A stretch of 64,000 nt of DNA from Pseudomonas sp. AB6 (lineage in GTDB: Bacteria; Pseudomonadota; Gammaproteobacteria; Pseudomonadales; Pseudomonadaceae). The stretch lies in NCBI RefSeq assembly GCF_034314105.1, contig NZ_JAVIWJ010000001.1, forward strand, positions 1,027,501-1,091,500, in the 5' to 3' direction. Below, one piece after another: positions 42,697 to 50,792 of the stretch. Each line of letters begins with the position of its first letter. Positions within the stretch are counted from its first letter, which is position 1. The position numbers and the translations under genes are program-made. The notes beneath the pieces are model-generated. The model ran no database searches, was not told where the DNA came from, and saw only the letters and a program-made list of their open reading frames with translations.

Positions 42697-44247
42697 ATGC
42701 CCATTTATCAGGCCGGCGCTTTGAATACGGCGGCGTTAACCGCCCCTGATCTGTACATCCAGGTTGTGCCGCCAAAGACCCGCTACATCAACGGCGTGGC
42801 GACTGACATTCTCGGCATCGTTGGTATCGCCTCATGGGGTGCAGTCAACAGCCCCATGCTTATCGGCTCGCCCGGTGATGCTGCGCTGAAGATCGGTGCG
42901 CAACAGGTCCGCAAGTACGACCTTGCCACCGCTGTCGCCGTGTCAATCGGTCTCGGCGCATCGAACATCCGCGCCGTACGCGTGACTGATGGCACCGATA
43001 CCGCCGCAACGTCCACGCTGAAGGATACGGCAGCTGCCATCGGTGCAACCCTGACCGCCTTCTACACAGGCACGCTGGGCAACTCGCTTAGCGCGGTCTT
43101 GTCTGCGGGCACAGCTAACTCAAGTTGGAAGCTGGTCGTTTCACTGCCAGGCGTGTCGCCAGAAGTATTCGATAACATCACCGGCACCGCTGGCGCGCTA
43201 TGGGCGAACATCGTCAATGCCGTGAACAACGGTCAATCTGGCATTCGTGGCGCATCTCAGTTGGTGGTCGCCACCGTTGGCGCGTCAGTATTGGCGCCGG
43301 TTGCACTGACCCAGACCGTCGCATTCACTGCCGGTACTGATGGCACTACCACGCTAACGGATGCTGTTCTTGTCGGCGTTGATGGTTCCGGCGCTACTCG
43401 TAAGGGCATGTACTCGCTGCGTGGTACCGGCGCCCAGGTTGTGAACATCGTTGACGTGACTGATTCGACGCAATGGCCCGCAATGCTGACTTATGGTCTG
43501 TCTGAGGGGTGCTACGTAATCACTCAAGGCCCAGCCGGTGCATCCTACGCGACGGTGTCGGCCAGCCTGAACACTGCAGGCTGCGACAGCTACGCGCTCA
43601 AGGTTATGGTTGGCGACTGGGTTTATTGGTACGACCAAGTGAACGGCCAGCAGCGCATGCTTTGTCCGTCCACGTTCTCGGCGGCCAAAATCGCCGCACT
43701 GGCGCCCCAGCAGTCACCGCTCAACAAGCCGCTAAGCACCGCGGTGACCACGCAGCGAAATCTCGCGCAGCAACCTTACAGCTTGGCCGAGATTGGCGCG
43801 ATCAACACTGCTCGATTGGACGTGATCACAAACCCATGTCCAGGCGGCAGCTACTTCGGGCATCGCTCAGGCCTGAACTGCGCAAGCAATCCGACGGTAA
43901 ACGGTGACAACTACACCCGCATGACGAACTTCCTATCGCTGACTCTAGCGGCTTCGTTCGGCTACGTAGTGGGCCAGTTGCAAACACTGGACCTGCGCCG
44001 CTCCACCAAGTCGACCATTTCAAGCTTCCTCCAGATTTTAGTTGATCAAGGGATGATCGGAGACCCGAACGGCGGCCCTGCGTTCTCGGTTCAGATCGAC
44101 GCCACCAACAACCCAGACTCCCGCGTTGCCCTCGGCTACATGCAGGCAGACGTGCAGGTTAAGTACCTCTCCGTAGTCCGCTACTTCCTGATTAATTTGG
44201 AAGCTGGGCAGTCAGTCACCGTTGTCGTATCTGCCGCCCCCCGATAA
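42697..44247 (+). CDS. Contractile tail sheath protein
   Basis: A 516-residue protein. It has the N-terminal insert typical of large sheath proteins (GIVGIASWGAVNSPMLIG) and the conserved C-terminal block (FLSLTLAASFGYVVGQLQTL, then VALGYMQADVQVKYLSVVRY). It polymerises around the tube and contracts on host contact, so the phage is a myovirus. A strong GGAGG site before ATG 42697 selects this start. Confidence 0.9.
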   Translation: MPIYQAGALNTAALTAPDLYIQVVPPKTRYINGVATDILGIVGIASWGAVNSPMLIGSPGDAALKIGAQQVRKYDLATAVAVSIGLGASNIRAVRVTDGTDTAATSTLKDTAAAIGATLTAFYTGTLGNSLSAVLSAGTANSSWKLVVSLPGVSPEVFDNITGTAGALWANIVNAVNNGQSGIRGASQLVVATVGASVLAPVALTQTVAFTAGTDGTTTLTDAVLVGVDGSGATRKGMYSLRGTGAQVVNIVDVTDSTQWPAMLTYGLSEGCYVITQGPAGASYATVSASLNTAGCDSYALKVMVGDWVYWYDQVNGQQRMLCPSTFSAAKIAALAPQQSPLNKPLSTAVTTQRNLAQQPYSLAEIGAINTARLDVITNPCPGGSYFGHRSGLNCASNPTVNGDNYTRMTNFLSLTLAASFGYVVGQLQTLDLRRSTKSTISSFLQILVDQGMIGDPNGGPAFSVQIDATNNPDSRVALGYMQADVQVKYLSVVRYFLINLEAGQSVTVVVSAAPR

Positions 44248-44266
44248 GGCGCTGAACCCGACACCC

Positions 44267-44290
44267 AGCCCGGCCTAGTGCCGGGCTTTT
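44267..44290 (+). terminator. Terminator-like hairpin between sheath and tube genes
   Basis: AGCCCGGC/GCCGGGCT stem, loop CTAGT, followed by TTTTC and CATTTGGAGAGCGCC before the tube ATG. Confidence 0.75.
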
Positions 44291-44305
44291 CATTTGGAGA
44301 GCGCC

Positions 44306-44734
44306 ATGCAAGGTGGATACAACACGGGTAAGGATGTCTCGATTGACATCAACGGTCCTTATGGCCCGATCCGCATCCCAAAACTGATGGACTTCGACAG
44401 CAAGCCGAAGATCACCAGTACCGAAATTACCCCGCTCAACGGCCTGACCGATGAGCTGAATATTCCCAAGGGCTGGACTGGTACGTTCAGCGTTGAGCGC
44501 ACTGACGCAACGCTGGATAACTATTGGGCGCAGTGGGAAGCCGACTATTACGCAGGCGTTAATCAGCCCGCCTCAAGCATCACCGAGACCATTTCGGAGC
44601 CTGACGGTAGCACCAGTACCTTCCGGTACACCCAGGTCAACTTAAAGCTGGACGACGCAGGCAAAAAGGAGGGCGACAAGACGATCAAGCAAACCATGTC
44701 GTTCACCGCTCGCCGCCGCCTGAAAGTCTCGTAA
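44306..44734 (+). CDS. Tail tube protein
   Basis: A 142-residue, beta-rich protein (GYNTGKDVSIDINGPYGPIR start, TFSVERTDATLDNYWAQWE middle) in the sheath-tube-chaperone order of contractile tails. Ends with a basic RRRLKVS. GGAG before ATG 44306. Confidence 0.85.
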   Translation: MQGGYNTGKDVSIDINGPYGPIRIPKLMDFDSKPKITSTEITPLNGLTDELNIPKGWTGTFSVERTDATLDNYWAQWEADYYAGVNQPASSITETISEPDGSTSTFRYTQVNLKLDDAGKKEGDKTIKQTMSFTARRRLKVS

Positions 44735-44825
44735 CCCTTTTGCATGGCAGCCCGGCAGGGTGCGGGGAATTCGTCAGCCCCGCGCGCCATGCACCTTGAC
44801 GACGCATTGACCAGAGGTATTACCC

Positions 44826-45221
44826 ATGTCCCGAATTACCGTAAAAGAAAACGTAGAGCAGTCCGAAGCGCCTAAAAAGCCGAAATTTGAAACTGTGACC
44901 GACAGCCTTGGGCGCACGATTCAGTTGCGTCAGCTCGACCCAATGCAGCAAGCGCGTCTTGTTATGGGCGTAGGCGGTGACGTATCGCAAAACAGCACTT
45001 ATATGAACGGGTTCGCGATGCCTGCCGCGATGGTCGCGCACATCGACGACGATTTCTTCGGCTTCCCGTCGAGCATCAAGCAAATCGAGGCAATGCTCGG
45101 GATGCTCGGCGCGGAGGGCATGGAGGCGATTAGTTCGCACTTGCTGGCCAAATACGAAGCAGCAAAGGCCGAGAGCGATAAGGCTGCGCTTAGCGCAGAG
45201 CAGGCCGCAGCAAAAAACTAG
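44826..45221 (+). CDS. Tail assembly chaperone, short form
   Basis: A 131-residue protein. Basic N-terminus, then SLGRTIQLRQLDPMQQARLV, a helical middle (SIKQIEAMLGMLGAEGMEA) and an Ala/Lys-rich end that stops just after the slippery AAAAAAC. It is the tail chaperone before the frameshift, comparable to lambda gpG and P2 gpE. Confidence 0.8.
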   Translation: MSRITVKENVEQSEAPKKPKFETVTDSLGRTIQLRQLDPMQQARLVMGVGGDVSQNSTYMNGFAMPAAMVAHIDDDFFGFPSSIKQIEAMLGMLGAEGMEAISSHLLAKYEAAKAESDKAALSAEQAAAKN

Positions 45222-45400
45222 GCACGAACCCCGATTTTCGACAGCGCTGCTGGCTGATGAAAAGCGGGGTTCCATTCCATCTGGTGTTTGAGTGCGACAA
45301 CCTGAACGAATACGAGCGCATGGCGATGTCCGTCACGCTCTCTGAATTCGAGGGCAATGAATTCGACTGGGATGTCATGGCGTTCAAGAAGAGGGAGTGA
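44826..45400 (+). CDS. Tail assembly chaperone, -1 frameshift product
   Basis: Slippage at A-AAA-AAC (45212-45218) places ribosomes in the -1 frame, which stays open to TGA 45398-45400 and adds 60 residues (MKSGVPFHLVFECDNLNEYE and onward). The total is about 191 residues. The extension is rich in aromatic and acidic residues like other GT-type extensions, and it ends two bases before the next ATG. The long form would bind the tape measure protein. Confidence 0.75.
45212..45271 (+). promoter_or_regulatory. Programmed -1 frameshift signal (slippery heptamer plus stem-loop)
   Basis: The heptamer AAAAAAC in the zero frame GCA-AAA-AAC is followed eight bases later by a seven-bp stem AACCCCG/CGGGGTT (45227-45233 with 45265-45271) enclosing a smaller hairpin CAGC/GCTG (45242-45252). 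Heptamer, spacing and stem fit the classical design for ribosomal frameshifting. Confidence 0.8.
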
Positions 45401-45402
45401 TC

Positions 45403-45888
45403 ATGGAGTTTCATAGCCTTCAATCGCTGGCCCTGCACATGGCGACAGCTGCCGTTGCAGAAATTGCAGCGCTTGAACACGGTCTTGAGAAGTGCGCCAA
45501 GCGCATCGAGAAAACCGCCAAAGATGAAATCGGGCACTACCAGTCAGGTATTGGTCCGTTTGCAGCCTGGGCGCCGCTTGCGGACTCAACCGAAACGCGC
45601 AAAGCTGAAAAAGGATATCCGGCCGATTCTCCGCTACTAGCTACCGGCGAGATGCGTGACAGCATCACACGCAAGACGCACGCCCTTGAGGCAGTGGTCG
45701 GCTCGACTGATCCGAAGATGGTTTACCACGAATTTGGCACGCCAAAAATTCCGCCCCGGCCGGTACTGGGGCCTGCTCTGCTTCGCAACAAGGAATTCAT
45801 CAAGAAGACTATTGGCCATGCTGCCGTATCAGGGCTGATTGGCGGGAAGTCCATTCACTCTTCGCTTGGGTATGACGGGGAGGTGTGA
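45403..45888 (+). CDS. Virion morphogenesis / tail completion-like protein
   Basis: A 161-residue protein. TAKDEIGHYQSGIGPFAAWA and STETRKAEKGY with SPLLATGEMRDSIT then YHEFGTPKIPPRPVLGPAL are hallmarks of the phage virion-morphogenesis (HK97 gp10/Mu gpG-like) family. ATG 45403 has GGGAG upstream and follows the frameshift product stop. Confidence 0.8.
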   Translation: MEFHSLQSLALHMATAAVAEIAALEHGLEKCAKRIEKTAKDEIGHYQSGIGPFAAWAPLADSTETRKAEKGYPADSPLLATGEMRDSITRKTHALEAVVGSTDPKMVYHEFGTPKIPPRPVLGPALLRNKEFIKKTIGHAAVSGLIGGKSIHSSLGYDGEV

Positions 45889-45892
45889 GAGG

Positions 45893-46258
45893 TCATCGCT
45901 CGTAACTCTTCACCATTTCGCCAGACTCGTTAATGGTCATGAAATGCTCGCCGGTTTTTTCGTCATACAGACGCTCGATAGTTTTTAGCGCACCTTCGGT
46001 AGCCTCTGCCAAGTGCCGCATGTACGAAAGCATTGAGACTATCGAAAGCTCGCTGGCGTCCGCCGGATTCGTTTCAAGCCACTTTTCATACTCGACTTGT
46101 TTTTCGATTGCCTCGTCTTCAGCAAAGCTCCGCTCCAGTCTGGCGATGATCTCTGCGTTCAGGCTTCGCTTTAGGCTTAGCGATGACTTTTCAAGCTTCT
46201 CCCGTAGATCGGCAGCCATACGTAACGAATAAGGGGGCAGTACATGACGGTCAGACAT
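45893..46258 (-). CDS. Arc/Mnt-type repressor with C-terminal coiled coil
   Basis: A 121-residue protein. Residues 8-46 match the ribbon-helix-helix of Arc/Mnt repressors: strand LPPYSLRMAADLREKLEKSS followed by RSLNAEIIARLERSF. A longer C-terminal helical part could form tetramers, as in Mnt. It is divergent from a second Arc-like gene and next to an antirepressor, as in P22 immI. Confidence 0.8.
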   Translation of the reverse strand: MSDRHVLPPYSLRMAADLREKLEKSSLSLKRSLNAEIIARLERSFAEDEAIEKQVEYEKWLETNPADASELSIVSMLSYMRHLAEATEGALKTIERLYDEKTGEHFMTINESGEMVKSYER

Positions 46259-46296
46259 TTATACCTCTGCATCCTGAATAAAATTGCAGTGTGGAG

Positions 46297-46324
46297 GTGG
46301 ATTCAGATAGATTCAAGAATCCAC
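46297..46324. promoter_or_regulatory. Operator-like inverted repeat between divergent Arc/Mnt genes
   Basis: GTGGATTC (46297-46304) and GAATCCAC (46317-46324) form a perfect eight-bp inverted repeat with 12 bases between. It abuts a -35-like TTGACG (46325-46330) for the plus-strand gene. A further pair (GTGTGGA and TCCACAC) flanks the region. It is a likely site for one of the two ribbon-helix-helix repressors. Confidence 0.5.
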
Positions 46325-46380
46325 TTGACGGCATATAAAAGTGCAGTCAATATGATTCCACACAAACAAGGAGCCAAGAA

Positions 46381-46554
46381 ATGAAGGACGCGCATAAGAT
46401 CAGCCCCTATAGCCTGCGAATTAAAGGGCAGATAAAGGAAAAAGCACAAGTAGAGGCTCAGCGTAATCGTCGAAGCCTTAACGCAGAGATTGGACTACTG
46501 GTAGAGGAGGGTTTGCAGTGGCGGGAATTGAAAAACAACCAGGCAATAGCCTAA
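46381..46554 (+). CDS. 57-residue Arc-like DNA-binding protein
   Basis: A pure ribbon-helix-helix: KISPYSLRIKGQIKEKAQVE (strand then helix A) and NRRSLNAEIGLLVEEG (helix B). Arc family members regulate antirepressor genes in P22. AGGAG lies eight bases before ATG 46381. A terminator-like hairpin follows. Confidence 0.75.
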   Translation: MKDAHKISPYSLRIKGQIKEKAQVEAQRNRRSLNAEIGLLVEEGLQWRELKNNQAIA

Positions 46555-46560
46555 AACGAA

Positions 46561-46588
46561 GAAACCCCAGCTTGCCGGCCGGGGTTTC
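46561..46588 (+). terminator. Hairpin between Arc-like and antirepressor genes
   Basis: Eight-bp stem GAAACCCC/GGGGTTTC with an inner GC-rich loop; only three T follow, so termination may be partial. Confidence 0.45.
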
Positions 46589-46622
46589 TGGTAACGCAGT
46601 CAACGATCAGGAAAACAACGTC

Positions 46623-47501
46623 ATGTCGAATAATAGCACAGCTGTATCCCTTGACAACCTTCCAGTCATCAGTCACGCGGGGCGCCCAGTAGTTACGACT
46701 GCGCTGCTGGCAAAGCTGTATGGGGCTGATATTAAAAATATTCAGAACAACCATGCTCGCAACTCTGATCGGTTCGAGCCGGGAAAGCATTTCTTTAAGG
46801 TTGAGGGCACTGATCTGGCTGAGCTAAAGAACAGACCATCTTTAAGAGGGTCTGTTGCCTCAAAGGCTCGCAGCCTGATTTTGTGGACTGAGCGCGGCGC
46901 CGCTCGTCACGCAAAGATGCTCGACACCGAAGAGGCATGGGAGGTTTTCGAGAAGCTGGAAGATAGCTACTTCGGCAAAGTCGCGCCTATTACGCCTCTC
47001 GCTATCGACCACAAGCCTGAAACGCTAACTCCCGCTCATCAGCGTCACATCCTGAATCGTGTTTCCGAACTCGCCGGGATGGATCGCAAAAAGTACCCAT
47101 CGGTATGGCGCGGCATCAAGGACCACTTTCAGGTAGGTAGCTACAAGGATATTCCAGACAGCCAATACCCCGCAGTCTGCGAGTTCATGCTATGTCGGCC
47201 AATGGATAGCGATATTCCTGTATCTAAGTCAGTTCAGTCGGATAATGGTATTTACCTAGATCGCCATGAAACGCATCACCTATACCTGCTGATGTCGCGC
47301 TTCTCTGCGATGTCCCAGTATGAAGACAGCATGCTTTCCGCTGCTCGCGCCTTAGGGTCTGCTCCGCTTATGATGCTCTTCGACCAGCTCCATGATGGTC
47401 ATGGGTCGTTCGGCACGCTTGATAAGCGCCGCGATGAAATTTACCAGAACTACCTGTCTGTTGGCGGAAGAGGTGGATACGCATCAAGATCCGCCGCATA
47501 A
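46623..47501 (+). CDS. ORF6N-domain antirepressor
   Basis: A 292-residue protein. Residues about 12-105 match ORF6N (LPVISHAGRPVVTTALLAKL, then FEPGKHFFKVEG and ILWTERGAARHAKM); residues 135-200 fit an ORF6C-like region (TPAHQRHILNRVSELAGMDR). Such proteins act as antirepressors that inactivate the CI-like repressor. ATG 46623 with AGGAAA upstream is preferred over GTG 46518. Control by the adjacent Arc/Mnt pair is expected from P22. Confidence 0.8.
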   Translation: MSNNSTAVSLDNLPVISHAGRPVVTTALLAKLYGADIKNIQNNHARNSDRFEPGKHFFKVEGTDLAELKNRPSLRGSVASKARSLILWTERGAARHAKMLDTEEAWEVFEKLEDSYFGKVAPITPLAIDHKPETLTPAHQRHILNRVSELAGMDRKKYPSVWRGIKDHFQVGSYKDIPDSQYPAVCEFMLCRPMDSDIPVSKSVQSDNGIYLDRHETHHLYLLMSRFSAMSQYEDSMLSAARALGSAPLMMLFDQLHDGHGSFGTLDKRRDEIYQNYLSVGGRGGYASRSAA

Positions 47502-47521
47502 GTCCTAAAAACGGAAACAGA

Positions 47522-47543
47522 CCTCGCTTCGGCGGGGTTTTTT
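47522..47543 (+). terminator. Terminator after the antirepressor
   Basis: CCTCGC-TTCG-GCGGGG stem with a stable TTCG tetraloop, followed by six T. Confidence 0.85.
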
Positions 47544-47598
47544 ATTGTTGCCTGGCTAGCGGCACTGCGGGGTAGCTAGCCAGATACGATAAGAGGCC

Positions 47599-48405
47599 CT
47601 AAGCGGGCTCTCCTGTTAGCCGGCTAAGTGTCGAAGACTTAAGGCACATAGTCTTATCGCTCAAGTCACTGGCCTTGTAGCCGAGCACCTCAAACAGCTT
47701 TAAAACTGAAAGCGAGTACTTCAGATTGAAGTAGTCCCGAGTCTCGCCGACCTGCTTAGCATTTTCTAGAGTGCGCTCCATGCTTTGCTCTGATGAAAAC
47801 AGGGCTCGTAGATTTTCTGCGGCAGAGGCATTTGATTGGGCCACCCCTTGCACCGATGCTGTCATGTCAGCCATGGCTAGATTAGCGCCTTCCAGATCCA
47901 TTCCGGGCGGGCTTAGAGATGCGGCATCATCTTGCAGCTCTGAAGACCTGAGCATGAACGACTGGATGGTGTTTACGAGTACCTCCGGGCTTTTGTTCTT
48001 TTTGCTGTTGGATATACCTGATTGCAGGCGCTTTAAAGAGCTGTCTATTTTGCCGTAAAGCTCGCTGGATTCTTTGCAGAAGTCATTTGCCGTCACTATG
48101 TCCTCAAGCGTTGTCGCCTTATGTGGAGGTGGTACGCTAACCACGGCAAGGGGTGGCGTACGAGGCTGCTCCTGTTGAGAATTCATGGAAGATTTCGCCA
48201 CAACTGCTTTCGTCGTAGGCTCTGTTTGGGGGTCGGCCTTATCGATAACGTTTATGTAAAATATCCAACCAAGAAAAACAACGAACCCTAGACCCGCGAA
48301 GAACTCCTTAGCCCCTGTGGTCGGGTTGTTTGCGCCGCATCCGGGGCACTTGCTCGCATAGCTCGATACTTCTTTCTTGCATTCCTTACATTTCTTTAAA
48401 GACAC
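47599..48405 (-). CDS. Zinc-ribbon membrane protein in the tail region
   Basis: A 268-residue protein on the strand opposite the tail genes. Residues 1-30 are a zinc ribbon (KCKECKKEVS and KCPGCGANNP), residues 35-52 a membrane segment (FFAGLGFVVFLGWIFYINV), followed by a Pro-rich linker and a helical domain to the end. The orientation and the absence of phage structural motifs suggest a prophage-expressed accessory (moron) gene. Function unknown. Confidence 0.65.
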   Translation of the reverse strand: MSLKKCKECKKEVSSYASKCPGCGANNPTTGAKEFFAGLGFVVFLGWIFYINVIDKADPQTEPTTKAVVAKSSMNSQQEQPRTPPLAVVSVPPPHKATTLEDIVTANDFCKESSELYGKIDSSLKRLQSGISNSKKNKSPEVLVNTIQSFMLRSSELQDDAASLSPPGMDLEGANLAMADMTASVQGVAQSNASAAENLRALFSSEQSMERTLENAKQVGETRDYFNLKYSLSVLKLFEVLGYKASDLSDKTMCLKSSTLSRLTGEPA

Positions 48406-48428
48406 TTCGCTTTCCTTTTTGAAGTTGT

Positions 48429-48677
48429 TTATCCGAATATTAATGCGTAAGCGACAAGCATCAGCGCTAGAAGCGCGCCGCCAGCAAATACCAACAGCAC
48501 ACTGCTGAATGTAAAGAGCAGTAATGCAGTCTGGATGCCCATTACTGGCCCCGTCTTATAGGTCTTCATAAGCGCGACTGGCTTTTCATAATTGGGCTTG
48601 GCTTCTCTGGAACGAGCCGCCCCGAGCTCTTGGATCTGCCCATCAACCCATTGGTACGTGCGCTTTTTATTCGCCAT
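48429..48677 (-). CDS. 82-residue two-helix membrane protein
   Basis: MANKKRTYQWVDGQIQELGA start, then a polar part and a C-terminal hydrophobic hairpin (GIQTALLLFTFSSVLLVFAG, GALLALMLVAYALIF). Directly upstream of and co-oriented with the zinc-ribbon gene. Probably a two-gene accessory operon. Confidence 0.6.
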   Translation of the reverse strand: MANKKRTYQWVDGQIQELGAARSREAKPNYEKPVALMKTYKTGPVMGIQTALLLFTFSSVLLVFAGGALLALMLVAYALIFG

Positions 48678-48708
48678 GTGATCCGAAACCACAAAAGGAA
48701 AGCTCAGT

Positions 48709-50790
48709 ATGGCATTCGACGCGTATTCCGTCGCCGTCAAGGTTTCGCTGATCAATCACGTTAGCTCTGGTCTGCTGCTAATCAGTAAGGGCCTGCACTC
48801 CACCGGCATGGACGCGGACAAACTGAACTCCAAGCTTGCGTCAATTGGCAAGCAAGCGGCTATTGGCGCTGCCATGTTCGGCGCAGGACTGGCAATAGCT
48901 GGGCTTCTTAAAGCCCCGCTCGAAGAGGCCAAAAAACTCGCTCAGGCGAAGGCCGATTTTTCAACACTCAATTTGAGTGCAGCTGAAAACGAGAAAGTAT
49001 TCGCCGCAGCTTCAATGAATGCCCATAAAAATTTCGGTATGACCATTACCGACAACATAAAACTGATCCAAGACCTGCATACGGCGATGGGCAGTCTTCC
49101 TCACGCGCTTGAGAACGTCCCGGCGTTTTCGCAGTTCGCAATTGCGGCAAAAATTCGAAATGGAGGCAAGGATGTCGATGGGCTGGTAACTAATGCCGCA
49201 AAAGCTCTTGAGCATCGCGGCGACAAAGTAATGATGCATCCAGACGAGTTTAATGACGAGCTTGGGAGGATGTCCAAGGTCTATTTCGGATCTAAAGGTC
49301 GAGTAAATCCCGATGAATATTACAGAGCATCAAAAACAGGAGGCATGTCATACGCGCTTCTTGATAAAGAGTTTTTGTATGGGAAATTTGCCGGTTATAT
49401 GTCAATGCAGTCGGGAGATTCGGCCGGCACGTCCCTGATGACTTCGTTCAGCTCTCTTGTTGGCGGGCACATGGATAACAAGGCTAAGGGATTTCTGGCA
49501 AAGCTTGGACTGCTACAGGTTGGTGTCAGCCCGGAACAGGTGAAGCTAACTAGAGAGGCCGTTGACAAGCTCCACCTCTCAGCAAAAGACGCCAAAAAGA
49601 TGATGGTCGCAATGATGCCTGTTACTGGCGGCCTATCTGAAAAATACCTATCGATGTACGCAAGCAGACCAGACCTTTTCAGTGATAGCGTTCTTGTTCC
49701 TGCGATTCGGCGAGTATTTGGCAAGGATCTATCGAACGAGCAGGTTGCCGAGATCGAGGCAAAGTACTTCAACAGGGGAACATCAAAGCTTCTGGGTCCG
49801 CTAGTCCTGAGCGGATCAAAACTTGAAAAAGATGCTGCAATTTTTGGGAAATCTATGGGCTTTGGTCAGGCCTACCAAATGTACAGGCAGTCTCCAGAGG
49901 GAGCCGAATTAGCTGCTGGCGAGGCCTGGAAAAACTTCCTTGCCATTATTGGCTCGGTATACCTGCCAGTTGTAACGAGAGGGCTTGAAAAGCTCGCGTA
50001 TTGGCTTGATTTTGCCGGGCAGTACGCCGAAAAAAATCAAGGACAGATAAGGGGCGTTGCATATGCATTGATGGGACTGTCTGCGTTTTTAATTACTGGC
50101 GGCCTGCTCAACATGGTTATCGCCGCTGGGCGCGGATTTTGGCTGCTGGGCATCGCGCTTAAGTTTCTGGCGCTAAATGCAATGGCGCCGCTCTTGCCGT
50201 TAGTTGCGAGGCTCGGCACCTACGTCGTGATATTTGGCGCCAATATCGTAAAGGTTATTGGCTTGCTTGGGCGCGCACTACTCATGAACCCTATTGGTCT
50301 GGTGATCGCCGGGATCATTGCTGTCGGCCTGCTGCTTTGGAATAACTGGAAGGAAATCAGCGGCGCCTTGAAAATAATGTGGGCGGGCATCAAGACTGGA
50401 TTCATACAGTTATTCAGTGGCGATATTTTTGGGGCCTTTAAATCATTCGGGCATGTCTTCCTGTTGGGCTGGCAAACCATATACAACACGCTGATAGCTG
50501 GGTTCAACTCGGTGCTTCCAGCGTCCATGCAGGTCAAAAAATTCACCTTCGCAGATCCTGCGCCGCAACGCCAAGCATCGTCGCTACTGGTCGCGCCAGT
50601 ACCGGGCAAATCCTCTGCTAGCGGAGAGCAGACAATCAACCTGTACGTCGATGGCAAGAAGATGAGCGATGTCGTGATCCAGCGAATGGCCCAACAGGCC
50701 GCTCGCCCCAACACCGGCACCAACGGGTTCGACCCTAGCCGCAGCATGTTGATGCCCGGTGCCAAAAGCGCAACTTACCCGAGGAGCTGA
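48709..50790 (+). CDS. Tail tape measure protein
   Basis: A 693-residue protein. The beginning (VAVKVSLINHVSSGLLLISK) and a long helical region are followed by hydrophobic segments near residues 460-560 and a low-complexity end. It sets tail length and is the largest tail protein here. At 693 residues the tail would be relatively short. It is separated from the chaperone genes by the inserted immI-like and accessory cassette. Confidence 0.85.
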   Translation: MAFDAYSVAVKVSLINHVSSGLLLISKGLHSTGMDADKLNSKLASIGKQAAIGAAMFGAGLAIAGLLKAPLEEAKKLAQAKADFSTLNLSAAENEKVFAAASMNAHKNFGMTITDNIKLIQDLHTAMGSLPHALENVPAFSQFAIAAKIRNGGKDVDGLVTNAAKALEHRGDKVMMHPDEFNDELGRMSKVYFGSKGRVNPDEYYRASKTGGMSYALLDKEFLYGKFAGYMSMQSGDSAGTSLMTSFSSLVGGHMDNKAKGFLAKLGLLQVGVSPEQVKLTREAVDKLHLSAKDAKKMMVAMMPVTGGLSEKYLSMYASRPDLFSDSVLVPAIRRVFGKDLSNEQVAEIEAKYFNRGTSKLLGPLVLSGSKLEKDAAIFGKSMGFGQAYQMYRQSPEGAELAAGEAWKNFLAIIGSVYLPVVTRGLEKLAYWLDFAGQYAEKNQGQIRGVAYALMGLSAFLITGGLLNMVIAAGRGFWLLGIALKFLALNAMAPLLPLVARLGTYVVIFGANIVKVIGLLGRALLMNPIGLVIAGIIAVGLLLWNNWKEISGALKIMWAGIKTGFIQLFSGDIFGAFKSFGHVFLLGWQTIYNTLIAGFNSVLPASMQVKKFTFADPAPQRQASSLLVAPVPGKSSASGEQTINLYVDGKKMSDVVIQRMAQQAARPNTGTNGFDPSRSMLMPGAKSATYPRS

Positions 50791-50792
50791 CC

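Noticed and set aside
45897..46258. Toxin-antitoxin operon at the Arc/Mnt genes
   Set aside because: No toxin-like partner is present; the divergent pair plus ORF6N gene fits P22-type immunity better.
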